A stretch of 64,000 nt of DNA from Nonomuraea sp. NEAU-A123 (GCF_018603905.1 NZ_JAHFZZ010000015.1:215405-279404), one strand, 5' to 3'. Counted from the stretch's first letter, positions 9,347 to 18,225 are shown. Translations and numbers: made by a program. Notes: generated by a model not told the origin, from the sequence alone.

Positions 9347-11730
9347 GAGGCGCTCCCGATCGTGACGATGTCGCCGGTCGACGCGCCGAGATCGCGCGTG
9401 ACCGAGCAGCCGCCGGAGTTCGCCGGCACCCAGACCACCCGGTCCGGAAGGTCGGCGACGCGTACCGGCAGCGTGACAGCGTTGGGTCCTTGGCCGCCGA
9501 CGACCAGCTTGTCGCCGTCGACGACGCCGATCTCCGCCGCCGTGCCCTCCGAGACCAGCGCTTCCGCGGCATGGGCGGTGCCCGCGAGGTACGGCTCGCC
9601 GTCCTGCAGGCGGCCTTCGTCGAGCAGCAGGTGCCAGGTCGCCAGCACCGCCTCGCCCGTCCGCGGCGCGGGCTGCGAGCGGGTGGCGGTGTTGGGTGCG
9701 GCGACGCGGGTGCCGCGCCAGGCGCCGATCGCGCTCAGCTCGCGCCGGGCGGCCGCGGCGTCGGGCAGGCCCAGGTGGACGTCCATCCGGTCGGCCAGGC
9801 TGCCGATCACGGCCAGGTCGCTCTGCAGGCCGGGCACCCGGAGCGGGGCCTCGAACGAGCGGCCCCTGCCCTCCCAGTTGACGAACGTGCCGCCCTTCTC
9901 CTGCACCGCGGCGACCGGCAGGACCACGTCGGCCCGGTCGGTGACCGCGCTGGCGCGGATCTCCAGGCTGACGATGAACGGGGTGTTCTCCAGCGCGGCC
10001 AGCGCGGCGCCCGGGTCGGCCAGGTCGTAGGGGTCGACACCGGCCACGACCAGCGCGTCCAGCTCCCCCTCCAGGGCCGCGAGCAGCATGCCCGTGGTGT
10101 CACGTCCTGGCGCGTCGGGCAGTGCGCCCACGTTCCACGCCCTGGCGATCTCCGCCCTGGCGCTCTCGTCGCCGACCGGGCGGCCGATGGGCAGCAGGTT
10201 GGGCAGCGCACCGGCCTCGACCGCGCCCCGCTCGCCGGCCCTGCGCGGGATCCAGGCGAGCTTGGCGCCCGAGGCGGCGCTGAGCCGTACCAGTGCGGAC
10301 AGCGCGCCGGGGACCGCGGCGAGCCGCTCGCCGGCGAGCACGATCGTGCCCTCGGCGAGCGAGCCGACCAGGTCGCCGATCGCGTCGGCCTCCGCGCCCG
10401 GCGCGGTGCGGATGAGCGTGCCGCCCATCTTGGCCAGGCCGTTGGTGGCGAACGGGGCGATCGAGGTGACCTTGAGCCCTCGCTTCATCCACGCCTTGCG
10501 CAGGCGCAGGAAGACGATCGGCGACTCGTCCTCGGGCTCGAACCCGACGAGCAGCACGGCAGGGGCGTTCTCGAGGTCACTGTAGGAGACCTCGATGCCC
10601 TTGCCGGCCACCGCGTGCGCCAGGAACTGCGTCTCCTCGGCGGAGTGCGGCCTGGCGCGGAAGTCGATGTCGTTGCTGCCGAGGGCGAGCCGGGCGAACT
10701 TGGCGTACGCGTAGGCGTCCTCGACCGTCACCCGGCCGCCGACCAGCACACCGGCCTTGCCGCGCGCGGCGGCCAGGCCCTGGGCCGCGACGGCGAGCGC
10801 CTCCGGCCACGAGGTGGGCTCGAGCACGCCCTCCTCGTTGCGGACCAGCGGCAGCTTCAGGCGATCGGGCTCCGTGGCGTAGGAGAACGCCCAGCGGCCC
10901 TTGTCGCAGTTCCACTCCTCGTTGACCTGCGGGTCGTTGCCCGCCAGGCGGCGGGTGACCCGGCCGCGCCGGTGGTCGGTGCGCAGGCTGCAGCCGGACG
11001 CGCAGTGCTCGCACGCGCTCGGCGTGGAGACCAGGTCGAACGGCCTGGCCCGGAACCGGTAGGCGGCGCCGGTCAGCGCGCCGACCGGGCAGATCTGCAC
11101 CGTGTTGCCGGAGAAGTAGGAGTCGAACGGCTTGCCGTCGGCGACGCCCACCTGCTCCTTGGCCCCGCGCTCGAAGAAGTCGATGAACGGGTCGCCGGCG
11201 ATCTGGTCGGAGAAGCGGATGCAGCGCGCGCACTGGACGCAGCGCTCGCGGTCGAGCAGCACCTGGGTGGACAGCGGCAGCGGCTTGGGGAAGGTCCGCT
11301 TCTGCTCCTGGAACCTGGACTCGCCCTGTCCGTTGGACATCGCCTGGTTCTGCAGGGGGCACTCGCCGCCCTTGTCGCAGACCGGGCAGTCGAGCGGGTG
11401 GTTCATGAGCAGCAGCTCCATGGCCCCGCGCTGCGCCTTCTCGGCGACCGGCGAGGTGAGCTGGGTCTGCACCACCATGCCCTCGGCGACGTCGATCGCG
11501 CAGGACGGCTGCGGCTTGGGGAAGCCGCGGCCGTTGCCGGCGTCGGGGATGTCGACCAGGCACTGGCGGCAGTTGGCCGCCGGGTCGAGCAGCGGGTGGT
11601 CGCAGAAGCGCGGGATCTGGATGCCCAGGAGTTCGGCCGCCCTGATGATCAGGGTGCCCTTCGGGACGCTGACCTGGAACCCGTCGATGGTGAGGGTCAC
11701 CAGGTTGGTCTCTACGGCGGTTGTGGTCAC
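9343..11730 (-). CDS. nuoG: NADH-quinone oxidoreductase subunit G
   Basis: Large iron-sulphur subunit of the NADH arm, 795 residues. The N-terminal [2Fe-2S] domain has C43, C54, C57 and C77. It is followed by the His-Cys motif HPLDCPVCDKGGEC, a CVQCARC ferredoxin motif and a CEHCASGC motif suited to the extra N7 cluster. The C-terminal ~550 residues form a molybdopterin-oxidoreductase-like domain that is structural in complex I. The GTG start at 11730 gives a GTGA overlap with nuoF. Confidence 0.96.
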   Translation of the reverse strand: MTTTAVETNLVTLTIDGFQVSVPKGTLIIRAAELLGIQIPRFCDHPLLDPAANCRQCLVDIPDAGNGRGFPKPQPSCAIDVAEGMVVQTQLTSPVAEKAQRGAMELLLMNHPLDCPVCDKGGECPLQNQAMSNGQGESRFQEQKRTFPKPLPLSTQVLLDRERCVQCARCIRFSDQIAGDPFIDFFERGAKEQVGVADGKPFDSYFSGNTVQICPVGALTGAAYRFRARPFDLVSTPSACEHCASGCSLRTDHRRGRVTRRLAGNDPQVNEEWNCDKGRWAFSYATEPDRLKLPLVRNEEGVLEPTSWPEALAVAAQGLAAARGKAGVLVGGRVTVEDAYAYAKFARLALGSNDIDFRARPHSAEETQFLAHAVAGKGIEVSYSDLENAPAVLLVGFEPEDESPIVFLRLRKAWMKRGLKVTSIAPFATNGLAKMGGTLIRTAPGAEADAIGDLVGSLAEGTIVLAGERLAAVPGALSALVRLSAASGAKLAWIPRRAGERGAVEAGALPNLLPIGRPVGDESARAEIARAWNVGALPDAPGRDTTGMLLAALEGELDALVVAGVDPYDLADPGAALAALENTPFIVSLEIRASAVTDRADVVLPVAAVQEKGGTFVNWEGRGRSFEAPLRVPGLQSDLAVIGSLADRMDVHLGLPDAAAARRELSAIGAWRGTRVAAPNTATRSQPAPRTGEAVLATWHLLLDEGRLQDGEPYLAGTAHAAEALVSEGTAAEIGVVDGDKLVVGGQGPNAVTLPVRVADLPDRVVWVPANSGGCSVTRDLGASTGDIVTIGSAS

Positions 11731-13016
11731 TGGTCACCCCAGAGAGTGGACTTCTTCGCGTCGAACGGGCAGCCGCCGACCTCGAAGTGCTTGAGGTACT
11801 CGTCGCGGAAGTACTTCACCGAGGAGTGGATCGGGCTCGTCGCGCCGTCACCGAGCGCGCAGAACGAGCGGCCCAGGATGTTGTCCGCGATGTCGGTGAT
11901 CGTGGACAGGTCCTCCTCGGTGCCCTGGCCCTTCTCCAGGCGCTTGAGCACCTGCTTGAGCCAGTAGGTGCCCTCGCGGCACGGCGTGCACTTGCCGCAC
12001 GACTCGTGGGCGTAGAACTCCGTCCAGCGCAGCACCGTACGGACCACGCAGGTCGTCTCGTCGAAGATCTGCAGCGCCCGGGTGCCGAGCATGGAGCCCT
12101 TGGCGCCGACGGACTCGAAGTCCAGCGGCACGTCCAGGTGCTCATTGGTGAAGATCGGCGTGGACGAACCGCCCGGGGTCCAGAACTTGATCTCGTGCCC
12201 CTCGCGGATCCCGCCCGCCATGTCGAGCAGCTCGCGCAGCGTGATGCCGAGCGGTGCCTCGTACTGGCCGGGCCTGGTCACGTGGCCGCTCAGCGAGAAG
12301 ATGCCGAAGCCCTTGGACTTCTCGGTGCCCATCCCGGCGAACCAGTCGGCCCCGTTGGTCACGATTGAGGGAACACTGGCCACAGACTCCACGTTGTTCA
12401 CAACAGTAGGCGAGGCATAAAGGCCCGCCACGGCCGGGAACGGGGGCTTGAGCCGCGGTTGACCTCTGAAGCCTTCGAGCGAGTCGAGCAGTGCCGTCTC
12501 CTCGCCGCAGATGTACGCCCCCGCGCCGCTGTGCACGACGAGTTCGAGGTCGTAGCCGGAGCCGAGGATGTCGGTGCCGAGGTAGCCCTTCTCGTACGCC
12601 TCGCGCACGGCCGCGTGCAGCCGGCGGATCACGTGCAGCACCTCGCCCCGCACGTAGATGAAGGCGTGGTTGGCCCGGATCGCGTACGCGGTGATGATGA
12701 CGCCCTCGACCAGCGAGTGCGGGTTGGCCATCATCAGCGGGATGTCCTTGCAGGTGCCCGGCTCCGACTCGTCGGCGTTGACGACGAGGTAGTGCGGCTT
12801 GCCGTCACCCTGCGGGATGAAGCCCCACTTCATGCCGGTCGGGAAGCCCGCGCCGCCGCGGCCGCGCAGTCCCGAGTCCTTGACGGCCTGGATGACCGCG
12901 TCGGGGTCCATCCCCAGCGCCTTCTTGGCCGCCTCATACTCGCCGTAACCGGCGAGGGTGAAGGAGTTGGCCTGGTCCCAGTTCGCGGTCAGGACCGGGG
13001 TGAGAGTCGTGCTCAT
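11727..13016 (-). CDS. nuoF: NADH-quinone oxidoreductase subunit F
   Basis: NADH-binding, FMN-containing flavoprotein of complex I, 429 residues; entry point for electrons from NADH. Visible motifs are GRGGAGFPTGMKW (nucleotide loop), YICGEETALLDSLEG (FMN site) and the [4Fe-4S] N3 ligands ESCGKCTPCREG plus a later Cys in SFCALGDGA. The start is ATG at 13016, forming ATGA with the nuoE stop. An in-frame ATG 18 bases earlier lies inside nuoE and was not chosen. Confidence 0.96.
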   Translation of the reverse strand: MSTTLTPVLTANWDQANSFTLAGYGEYEAAKKALGMDPDAVIQAVKDSGLRGRGGAGFPTGMKWGFIPQGDGKPHYLVVNADESEPGTCKDIPLMMANPHSLVEGVIITAYAIRANHAFIYVRGEVLHVIRRLHAAVREAYEKGYLGTDILGSGYDLELVVHSGAGAYICGEETALLDSLEGFRGQPRLKPPFPAVAGLYASPTVVNNVESVASVPSIVTNGADWFAGMGTEKSKGFGIFSLSGHVTRPGQYEAPLGITLRELLDMAGGIREGHEIKFWTPGGSSTPIFTNEHLDVPLDFESVGAKGSMLGTRALQIFDETTCVVRTVLRWTEFYAHESCGKCTPCREGTYWLKQVLKRLEKGQGTEEDLSTITDIADNILGRSFCALGDGATSPIHSSVKYFRDEYLKHFEVGGCPFDAKKSTLWGDQ

Positions 13017-13669
13017 GCCTCTGGGGCCTTCCATCCGTTGGCCTTGGCGACCTTGAGGCCCTCCAGCGAGGGGCCCGCCGCCGACGGGCCGTCGCCCGCC
13101 AGGTCGTCGGGCAGGCCCGCGAGCACTCGCGAGGCCTCCTTGAAGGTACAGAGCTTCTTCGGCCCCCTGGTCGGCCGTACGTCCTTGCCGTCACGCAGGT
13201 CGTCGACGAGCTGCTTGGCCGTCTCGGGCGTCTGGTTGTCGAAGAACTCCCAGTTGACCATCATGACCGGGGCGAAGTCGCAGGCCGCGTTGCACTCGAG
13301 GCGTTCGAGCGAGACCTTGCCGTCGCCGGTCGTCTCCTCGTGGCCGATGCCGACGTGCTCCGACAGCTCTTCCCAGATCTGGTCGCCGCCCATGACGGCG
13401 CACAGCGCGTTGATGCAGACGCCGACGTGGTAGTCGCCGGCGGGCTTGCGCTTGTACATGGTGTAGAACGTCGAGACTCCGACGACCTCGGCCTTGCTGA
13501 GGCCCAGCATCTCCGCGCAGAACTCCTGGCCGTTGTCGGAGACGTGACCGTCTTCGGACTGCACCAGGTGGAGCAGCGGCAGCAGCGCCGACCGCGTCTT
13601 CGGGTAGCGCCCGATGATCTCCTTGGCGTCTCGTTCGAGACGCTCTCGGACCTCCGGTGAATAAGTCAC
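13013..13669 (-). CDS. nuoE: NADH-quinone oxidoreductase subunit E
   Basis: Thioredoxin-fold [2Fe-2S] (N1a) subunit of the NADH-dehydrogenase module, 218 residues. Cluster ligands are in CINALC and CNAAC, the C-x4-C and C-x3-C pattern of the family. The C-terminal ~50 residues are a hydrophilic Pro-Gly-Ala-rich tail typical of actinobacterial NuoE. The frame is open further upstream through nuoD, but the GTG at 13669 gives the family N-terminus (Tyr-Ser-Pro-Glu-Val-Arg) and a GTGA overlap with the nuoD stop. Confidence 0.95.
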   Translation of the reverse strand: MTYSPEVRERLERDAKEIIGRYPKTRSALLPLLHLVQSEDGHVSDNGQEFCAEMLGLSKAEVVGVSTFYTMYKRKPAGDYHVGVCINALCAVMGGDQIWEELSEHVGIGHEETTGDGKVSLERLECNAACDFAPVMMVNWEFFDNQTPETAKQLVDDLRDGKDVRPTRGPKKLCTFKEASRVLAGLPDDLAGDGPSAAGPSLEGLKVAKANGWKAPEA

Positions 13670-14991
13670 CGGTCCACACCTCCCATGACGGGGTCGATAG
13701 ATGCCACCGCGGCGATGACGTCGGCGACCTGGCCGCCCTCCGCCATCGCGGGGAAGCCCTGCAGGTTGCAGAAGGACGGCTCGCGGAAGTGAACGCGGTA
13801 AGGGCGGGTGCCGCCGTCGCTCACCACGTGCGCGCCGAGCTCGCCCTTGGGCGACTCGATCGACGCGTACGCCTGTCCGGCCGGCACCCGGAATCCCTCG
13901 GTCACCAGCTTGAAGTGGTGAATGAGGGCCTCCATGGAGCTGCCCATGATGTGCGCGATGTGGTCGGGCGAGTTGCCGAAGCCGTCCGGGCCCAGCGCGA
14001 GCTGCGCGGGCCAGCCGATCTTCTTGTCCTCGATCATCACGGGGTCGCCCTTGAGCGGCCCGGCGATGCGGTCGAGAGCCTGCTCGACGATCTTGAGCGA
14101 CTCCTCCATCTCCCGCATCCGGACCAGGTAGCGGGAGAACACGTCGCAGCCGCGCTCGGTCGCCACCTCGAACTCGTAGGTCTCGTAACCGCAGTAGGGC
14201 TGCGACTTGCGCAGGTCCCACGGCAGGCCCGCGGAGCGCAGGATCGGCCCGGTGATGCCCAGGGCCATGCAGCCGGTCAGGTCGAGGTAGCCCACGTCCT
14301 TGGTACGGCGCAGGTAGACGGGGTTCTCGTCGAGCAGCTTGCGGATGTCCTTGATCCGCTGTGGCATGATCTTGAGGAACTCGCCGATCTTGTCGACCGC
14401 ACCCGCGGGCAGGTCCACGCTCACGCCGCCGGGGCGGACGTAGGCGTGGTTCATGCGCAGCCCGGTGATGTACTCGAACAGGTCCATGATCAGCTCGCGG
14501 TCGCGGTAGCCGAACAGGAACGGCGTGGTCGCGCCCAGCTCCATGCCGAACGTGCCCATCGCCACCAGGTGCGAGGAGATCCGGTTGAGCTCCATCATCA
14601 TCACGCGGATGGCCTGGGCCCGATCGGGGATCCGGTCCTCGATGCCGAGCAGCTTCTCGACGCCCAGGCAGTAGGCGGTCTCGTTGAAGATCGGCGAGAG
14701 GTAGTCCATGCGCGTGACGAACGTGGTGCCCTGGGTCCAGGTCCGGAACTCCAGGTTCTTCTCGATGCCGGTGTGCAGGTAGCCGATGACGCTGCGCGCC
14801 TCGGTGACCGTCTCACCGTCGAGGGTCAGCACCAGCCGCAGCACGCCGTGCGTGGACGGGTGCTGCGGGCCCATGTTGATGACCAGCCGCTCGTCCTCGG
14901 AGTCGCGGACCCCGCTGACGACCTCGTCCCAGTCCGCGCCGGTGACCGAGTAGACCTTGCCCTCGGTCGCCTCGTCATATCCGGTGCTCAC
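13666..14991 (-). CDS. nuoD: NADH-quinone oxidoreductase subunit D
   Basis: Hydrogenase-like 49-kDa subunit that forms the quinone site with NuoB and NuoH, 441 residues. Conserved segments include INMGPQHPSTHGVLRLVL near residue 40, with the quinone-facing His residues, and MDYLSPIFNETAYC. The C-terminus ends in ASIDPVMGGVDR, the usual NuoD ending. The GTG start at 14991 is followed by a normal variable N-terminus. NuoC and NuoD are separate genes here (40-base gap), unlike the fused NuoCD of enterobacteria. Confidence 0.96.
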   Translation of the reverse strand: MSTGYDEATEGKVYSVTGADWDEVVSGVRDSEDERLVINMGPQHPSTHGVLRLVLTLDGETVTEARSVIGYLHTGIEKNLEFRTWTQGTTFVTRMDYLSPIFNETAYCLGVEKLLGIEDRIPDRAQAIRVMMMELNRISSHLVAMGTFGMELGATTPFLFGYRDRELIMDLFEYITGLRMNHAYVRPGGVSVDLPAGAVDKIGEFLKIMPQRIKDIRKLLDENPVYLRRTKDVGYLDLTGCMALGITGPILRSAGLPWDLRKSQPYCGYETYEFEVATERGCDVFSRYLVRMREMEESLKIVEQALDRIAGPLKGDPVMIEDKKIGWPAQLALGPDGFGNSPDHIAHIMGSSMEALIHHFKLVTEGFRVPAGQAYASIESPKGELGAHVVSDGGTRPYRVHFREPSFCNLQGFPAMAEGGQVADVIAAVASIDPVMGGVDR

Positions 14992-15031
14992 GAGTGAACC
15001 TCACTTCGTCGCTCAACGCTCAGCTCGATGC

Positions 15032-15730
15032 TCACGCGTACGACCTCCTCTGGTCGGGCGCGGGGATCGTGGCGCCGCGGTATTCGACCGGGATGCCGCC
15101 GAGCGGGTAGTCCTTGCGCTGCGGGTGGCCGTCCCAGTCGTCCGGCATCATGATGCGGGTCAGGCCGGGGTGGCCGTCGAAGATGATCCCGAAGAAGTCC
15201 CACGTCTCGCGCTCGTGCCAGTCGTGGCCCGGGTAGACGCCGACGGTCGAGGGGATGTGCGGGTCCTCGTCGGGGGCGCTCGCCTCGACGCGGACGCGCC
15301 GGTTGTGGGTGATCGAGCAGAGGTGGATGACCGCGTGCAGCTCCTCGCCCTTCAGGTGCGGGTAGTGCACACCGGAGACGCCGAGCGAGAGCTCGAAGCG
15401 CAGGGCGGGTTCGTCGCGGAGCTTCTGGCACACCTCGACGAGCCGCTCCCGCTTCACGTGCAGGGTCAGCTCGCCCCGGTCGACGACCACCCGGTCGATG
15501 GCGTCGTCCATGGCCAGCGTGTCGACCAGCTCGTCGAAGTAGCCGCCGTACGGGCGGGGCGTGGCGAGCTGGGGTGCCCGCCGTACGACGAGGCCGCCGT
15601 AACCGGAGGTGTCACCCGTGTCGGTCGTGCCGAACATGCCGCGCCGGGCGACGGGCGGCTCGGGAACCGCCGGAACCTCGGGGACCTCGGCGTTGGTCGG
15701 GACCTCGGGCAGGTTGTCGGGCGAGGTCAC
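15032..15730 (-). CDS. nuoC: NADH-quinone oxidoreductase subunit C
   Basis: Peripheral 30-kDa subunit of complex I, 232 residues. The core signature is HDWHERETWDFFGIIFDGHP followed by RIMMPDDWDGHPQRKDYPLGG, the classic NuoC motif that contacts NuoD. The first ~35 residues are a low-complexity Pro-Glu-Val stretch (PEVPTNAEVPEVPAVPEP) common in actinobacterial NuoC. The GTG at 15730 was chosen because it creates a GTGA overlap with nuoB; the frame remains open upstream through nuoB without NuoC character. Confidence 0.95.
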   Translation of the reverse strand: MTSPDNLPEVPTNAEVPEVPAVPEPPVARRGMFGTTDTGDTSGYGGLVVRRAPQLATPRPYGGYFDELVDTLAMDDAIDRVVVDRGELTLHVKRERLVEVCQKLRDEPALRFELSLGVSGVHYPHLKGEELHAVIHLCSITHNRRVRVEASAPDEDPHIPSTVGVYPGHDWHERETWDFFGIIFDGHPGLTRIMMPDDWDGHPQRKDYPLGGIPVEYRGATIPAPDQRRSYA

Positions 15731-16278
15731 TTCGCGGCCCCCTGGTCGATCAGCGGCAGCGTACGCAGCGCCTGCAGTTCGAGCTCGTCGATCTGCTTGG
15801 CGCGGTGGGCGCCGAACTTCGTGTTCTGGATCTTGTCGTGCAGCTTCACGATCGCGTCGATCAGCATCTCCGGCCGCGGCGGACAGCCGGGCAGGTAGAT
15901 GTCGACCGGGACGATGTGGTCCACGCCCTGCACGATGGCGTAGTTGTTGAACATGCCGCCGCTCGAGGCGCACACGCCCATCGAGATGACCCACTTGGGC
16001 TCGGCCATCTGGTCGTAGATCTGCCGCAGGACGGGAGCCATCTTCTGTGACACGCGTCCGGCGACGATCATCAGGTCGGCCTGGCGAGGAGACGCCGAAG
16101 CGCGCTCCATGCCGAAGCGCGCCAGGTCGTAGTGGGGGCCACCGGTGGCCATCAGCTCGATGGCGCAACAGGCGAGGCCGAACGTGGCCGGCCATACGGA
16201 GTTCTTGCGCGCCCAGCCCGCGGCCTGTTCGACCGTGCTGAGGATGAACCCGCTGGGGAGTTTCTCTTCAAGTCCCAT
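15727..16278 (-). CDS. nuoB: NADH-quinone oxidoreductase subunit B
   Basis: Carries the terminal [4Fe-4S] cluster N2 that reduces quinone; 183 residues. The four ligands are recognisable as the tandem Cys in GLACCAIEL, the Cys in MGVCASSGGMF and the Cys in LPGCPPRPE. The ATG at 16278 (Met-Gly-Leu-Glu-Glu-Lys) matches family length and lies 2 bases after the nuoA TAG stop. Upstream in-frame Met codons lie within nuoA sequence and were rejected. Confidence 0.96.
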   Translation of the reverse strand: MGLEEKLPSGFILSTVEQAAGWARKNSVWPATFGLACCAIELMATGGPHYDLARFGMERASASPRQADLMIVAGRVSQKMAPVLRQIYDQMAEPKWVISMGVCASSGGMFNNYAIVQGVDHIVPVDIYLPGCPPRPEMLIDAIVKLHDKIQNTKFGAHRAKQIDELELQALRTLPLIDQGAAK

Positions 16279-16280
16279 TT

Positions 16281-16676
16281 CTAGTCCCAGTCCAGACCCT
16301 TGCGGCGCCACACGTACGCGTAGGCCACGAGCACGGTGACGATGAACAGCAGCATCTCGACAAGCGCGAACACCCCGAGGCCCGAGGAGAGCACGCTGCC
16401 CGCGTCGTTCTTCAGCGGCGCGAAGGAGACTGCCCAGGGGTAAAGGAAAATGATCTCGATGTCGAACACGATGAAGAGCATCGCGGTGATCATGTATTTG
16501 AGCGGGAACCGTCCGCCACCGACCGGCTGGGGCGTCGGCTCGATGCCGCATTCGTATGCGTCAAGCTTGGCGCGGTTCCAGCGCTTGGGACCGGTGAAGG
16601 GAGCGATGGCGACCGAGAAGATCGCGAAGCCCCCCGCGAGAACGGCGAGCACCAGGATGGGCACGTAAAGGTCCAT
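16281..16676 (-). CDS. nuoA: NADH-quinone oxidoreductase subunit A
   Basis: Small three-helix membrane subunit of complex I, 131 residues. The Q-site loop contains YECGIEP, followed by RFPLKYMITAMLFIVFDIEI, both diagnostic, including the conserved loop Cys and the Asp-Ile-Glu in the second helix. The start ATG at 16676 has GGAGG about 8 bases upstream. Only 76 bases separate it from the reductase gene, and I see no clear terminator there, so nuo may be co-transcribed with that gene from the Rex-controlled promoter near 18100. Confidence 0.96.
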   Translation of the reverse strand: MDLYVPILVLAVLAGGFAIFSVAIAPFTGPKRWNRAKLDAYECGIEPTPQPVGGGRFPLKYMITAMLFIVFDIEIIFLYPWAVSFAPLKNDAGSVLSSGLGVFALVEMLLFIVTVLVAYAYVWRRKGLDWD

Positions 16677-16752
16677 CGCTACGCCTCCTCTGGAGTCGCC
16701 ACGCGCGCGGGCGCGCAGCCTGATCTATGACTTTGCCGGGTGAGTCTGAGGT

Positions 16753-18006
16753 TCATGCTGGTGGCGCGACCTTCGAGAGTGCGTTTATGATCTTGTCCGA
16801 CGCATCGCCTCGCCGGTCGGTGAGATTACCAAGGAGTTTGAGCGCGAAGCGCATCAGCCTCGGGTGTGGCAACCCGTGCCGCGTCCCGAAGCTCATCACC
16901 CCCGGCTTCCCGATCGCCTGGACGAACATCCTGCCAAGCGTGAAATATCCGCCGTAGGCGTCCTTCAACACTTGAGGATAGGTGCGCAGGATCCGTTCCT
17001 GCTGCGCGGGGGTCGTTCCGCGCAGAGCCTTGACGATGGTCTCGGCGGCGATCTCGCCGGTCTCCATGGCGTACGCGATGCCCTCGCCGTTGAACGGGTT
17101 GATCGCCCCGCCGGAATCGCCGACGAGCACGAGACCGCGGGTGTAGTGGGGCTGGCGGTTGAAGGCCATCGGGAGCGCGGCGCCGCGGATCGGGCCCGTC
17201 ATGTTCTCCTCGGTGAAGCCCCACTCGGCGGGCATCGCCTTGCACCACCGCTTGAGCAGATCGCGGTAGTCGATGCTCTTGAACTGGTCGCTGGTGTTGA
17301 GCAGGCCCAGCCCCACGTTCGCGGTGCCGTCGCCGACGCCGAACACCCAGCCGTAGCCGGGCAGCAGCGTGTCGCCGTCCCACAGCTCCAGCCACGTCTC
17401 CAGGTAGTCGTCGTCGTGGCGCGGGCTCTCGAAATAGGTCCGTACGGCCACGCCCATCGGGCGGTCCTCGCGTTTGTGCAGCCCCATGCCCAGGGCCAGC
17501 CGGGTGCTGTTGCCGTCGGCGGCCACCACCAGACGGCCGCGGTAGGTCACCCCGTCCTTGGTCGTCACCCCGACCACATGACCGCTGCGGTCGTCAAGCA
17601 CGGGCCCGGTGACGTTCACACCCTCCATCAGCCGCACCCCCGCCTTGACGGCGTTGGCGGCGAGGATCTGGTCGAAGTCCTGGCGGGTGCGCACGAGGCC
17701 GAAGTCGGGGAAGCGCTCCAGCTTCGGCCAGTCGAGCTCGAAGCGGTGCCCGCCACCCACCACCCGCAGGCCCTTGTTCCTGATCCAGCCGGGCGCGTCG
17801 ATGTCGACACCCATGTTGAGCAGTTGCTTGACCGCTCTGGGGGTCAGCCCGTCGCCGCAGACCTTCTCGCGGGGGAACTTCGTCTTCTCCAGGAGCAGCA
17901 CGTCGAACCCGGCGAGAGCGAGGTAAAAGGCGGTTGCGGAACCGGCGGGACCGGCGCCGACGACGATGACGTCGGCGTCAGCCTGCATGGCTGCTGGCAC
18001 GGTCAC
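16753..18006 (-). CDS. Geranylgeranyl-reductase family flavoprotein (menaquinone reductase-like)
   Basis: FAD-dependent oxidoreductase of 417 residues in the geranylgeranyl reductase family. In actinobacteria, members such as MenJ saturate one or more isoprene units of menaquinone. The dinucleotide fold VIVVGAGPAGSA is at about 13-24, followed by CGDGLTPRAVKQL and the late FAD motif LVGDSGGAINPFNGEGI near residue 300. The start is GTG at 18006; Met7 is an alternative. It lies directly upstream of nuoA and downstream of menG, and the polyprenyl synthase closes the same gene string. Menaquinone tail reduction is therefore the likeliest job. That assignment rests on family plus context. Confidence 0.85.
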   Translation of the reverse strand: MTVPAAMQADADVIVVGAGPAGSATAFYLALAGFDVLLLEKTKFPREKVCGDGLTPRAVKQLLNMGVDIDAPGWIRNKGLRVVGGGHRFELDWPKLERFPDFGLVRTRQDFDQILAANAVKAGVRLMEGVNVTGPVLDDRSGHVVGVTTKDGVTYRGRLVVAADGNSTRLALGMGLHKREDRPMGVAVRTYFESPRHDDDYLETWLELWDGDTLLPGYGWVFGVGDGTANVGLGLLNTSDQFKSIDYRDLLKRWCKAMPAEWGFTEENMTGPIRGAALPMAFNRQPHYTRGLVLVGDSGGAINPFNGEGIAYAMETGEIAAETIVKALRGTTPAQQERILRTYPQVLKDAYGGYFTLGRMFVQAIGKPGVMSFGTRHGLPHPRLMRFALKLLGNLTDRRGDASDKIINALSKVAPPA

Positions 18007-18061
18007 TGGACTGTCCTGTCCTACACGCTCGAAGGCCTCGGGGTGTGGCGCCTTCGTTCTC

Positions 18062-18079
18062 TTGTGAACCCCTTCACAA
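18062..18079. promoter_or_regulatory. Rex operator upstream of reductase-nuo operon
   Basis: TTGTGAACCCCTTCACAA is a perfect inverted repeat matching the Rex operator form TTGTGAA-N4-TTCACAA. Rex proteins bind it when NADH is low and release it when NADH rises. It lies 56-73 bases before the reductase start codon and just downstream of a candidate promoter, a position suited to repression. The rex gene itself is in this window (35673-36350). Confidence 0.92.
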
Positions 18080-18093
18080 ACTTGTCGGCCCGC

Positions 18094-18124
18094 AGTCTAA
18101 CGCTTTTCCTGGACAAAGTGTCAG
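18094..18124 (-). promoter_or_regulatory. Candidate promoter of the reductase-nuo transcript
   Basis: On the minus strand, CTGACA (18124-18119) and TAGACT (18099-18094) are separated by 19 bases, a plausible -35/-10 pair for the housekeeping sigma factor of actinomycetes. Transcription would begin around 18087, so the Rex operator would cover roughly +8 to +25. The spacer is longer than ideal. Confidence 0.5.
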
Positions 18125-18149
18125 CCGGGGGGCGGTCTTCGCACGAACG

Positions 18150-18174
18150 AAAACCCTCCGTCGGAGACGAAGGG
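18150..18174 (-). terminator. Intrinsic-terminator-like hairpin
   Basis: On the minus strand, CCCTTCGTC and GACGGAGGG pair around a 3-base loop (one G-U pair), followed by TTTTCGTT. This is one of the few hairpins here with a U-rich tail. It could end menG transcription, or act as an attenuator after the tiny ORF at 18199-18225. Confidence 0.55.
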
Positions 18175-18198
18175 CCCTGGGTGGTCGCCACGGGGAGA

Positions 18199-18225
18199 TC
18201 AGACCTCGAACTCGCGGACGTGCAC
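18199..18225 (-). other. Possible 8-residue leader peptide
   Basis: GTG followed by seven codons and TGA (Met-His-Val-Arg-Glu-Phe-Glu-Val), with AAGGAG placed 8 bases before the GTG and the hairpin at 18150-18174 just after the stop. The arrangement resembles a leader peptide with an attenuator. It is so short that chance is a real possibility. Confidence 0.3.

Noticed and set aside
3373..11967. Very long plus-strand open frames antiparallel to nuo genes (for example 3373-4479, 4476-6479, 7922-10030 and 9490-11967)
   Set aside because: They are shadows of high-GC coding DNA on the opposite strand, rich in Arg, Gln, His and Gly without domains, while the minus strand encodes unmistakable Nuo subunits.
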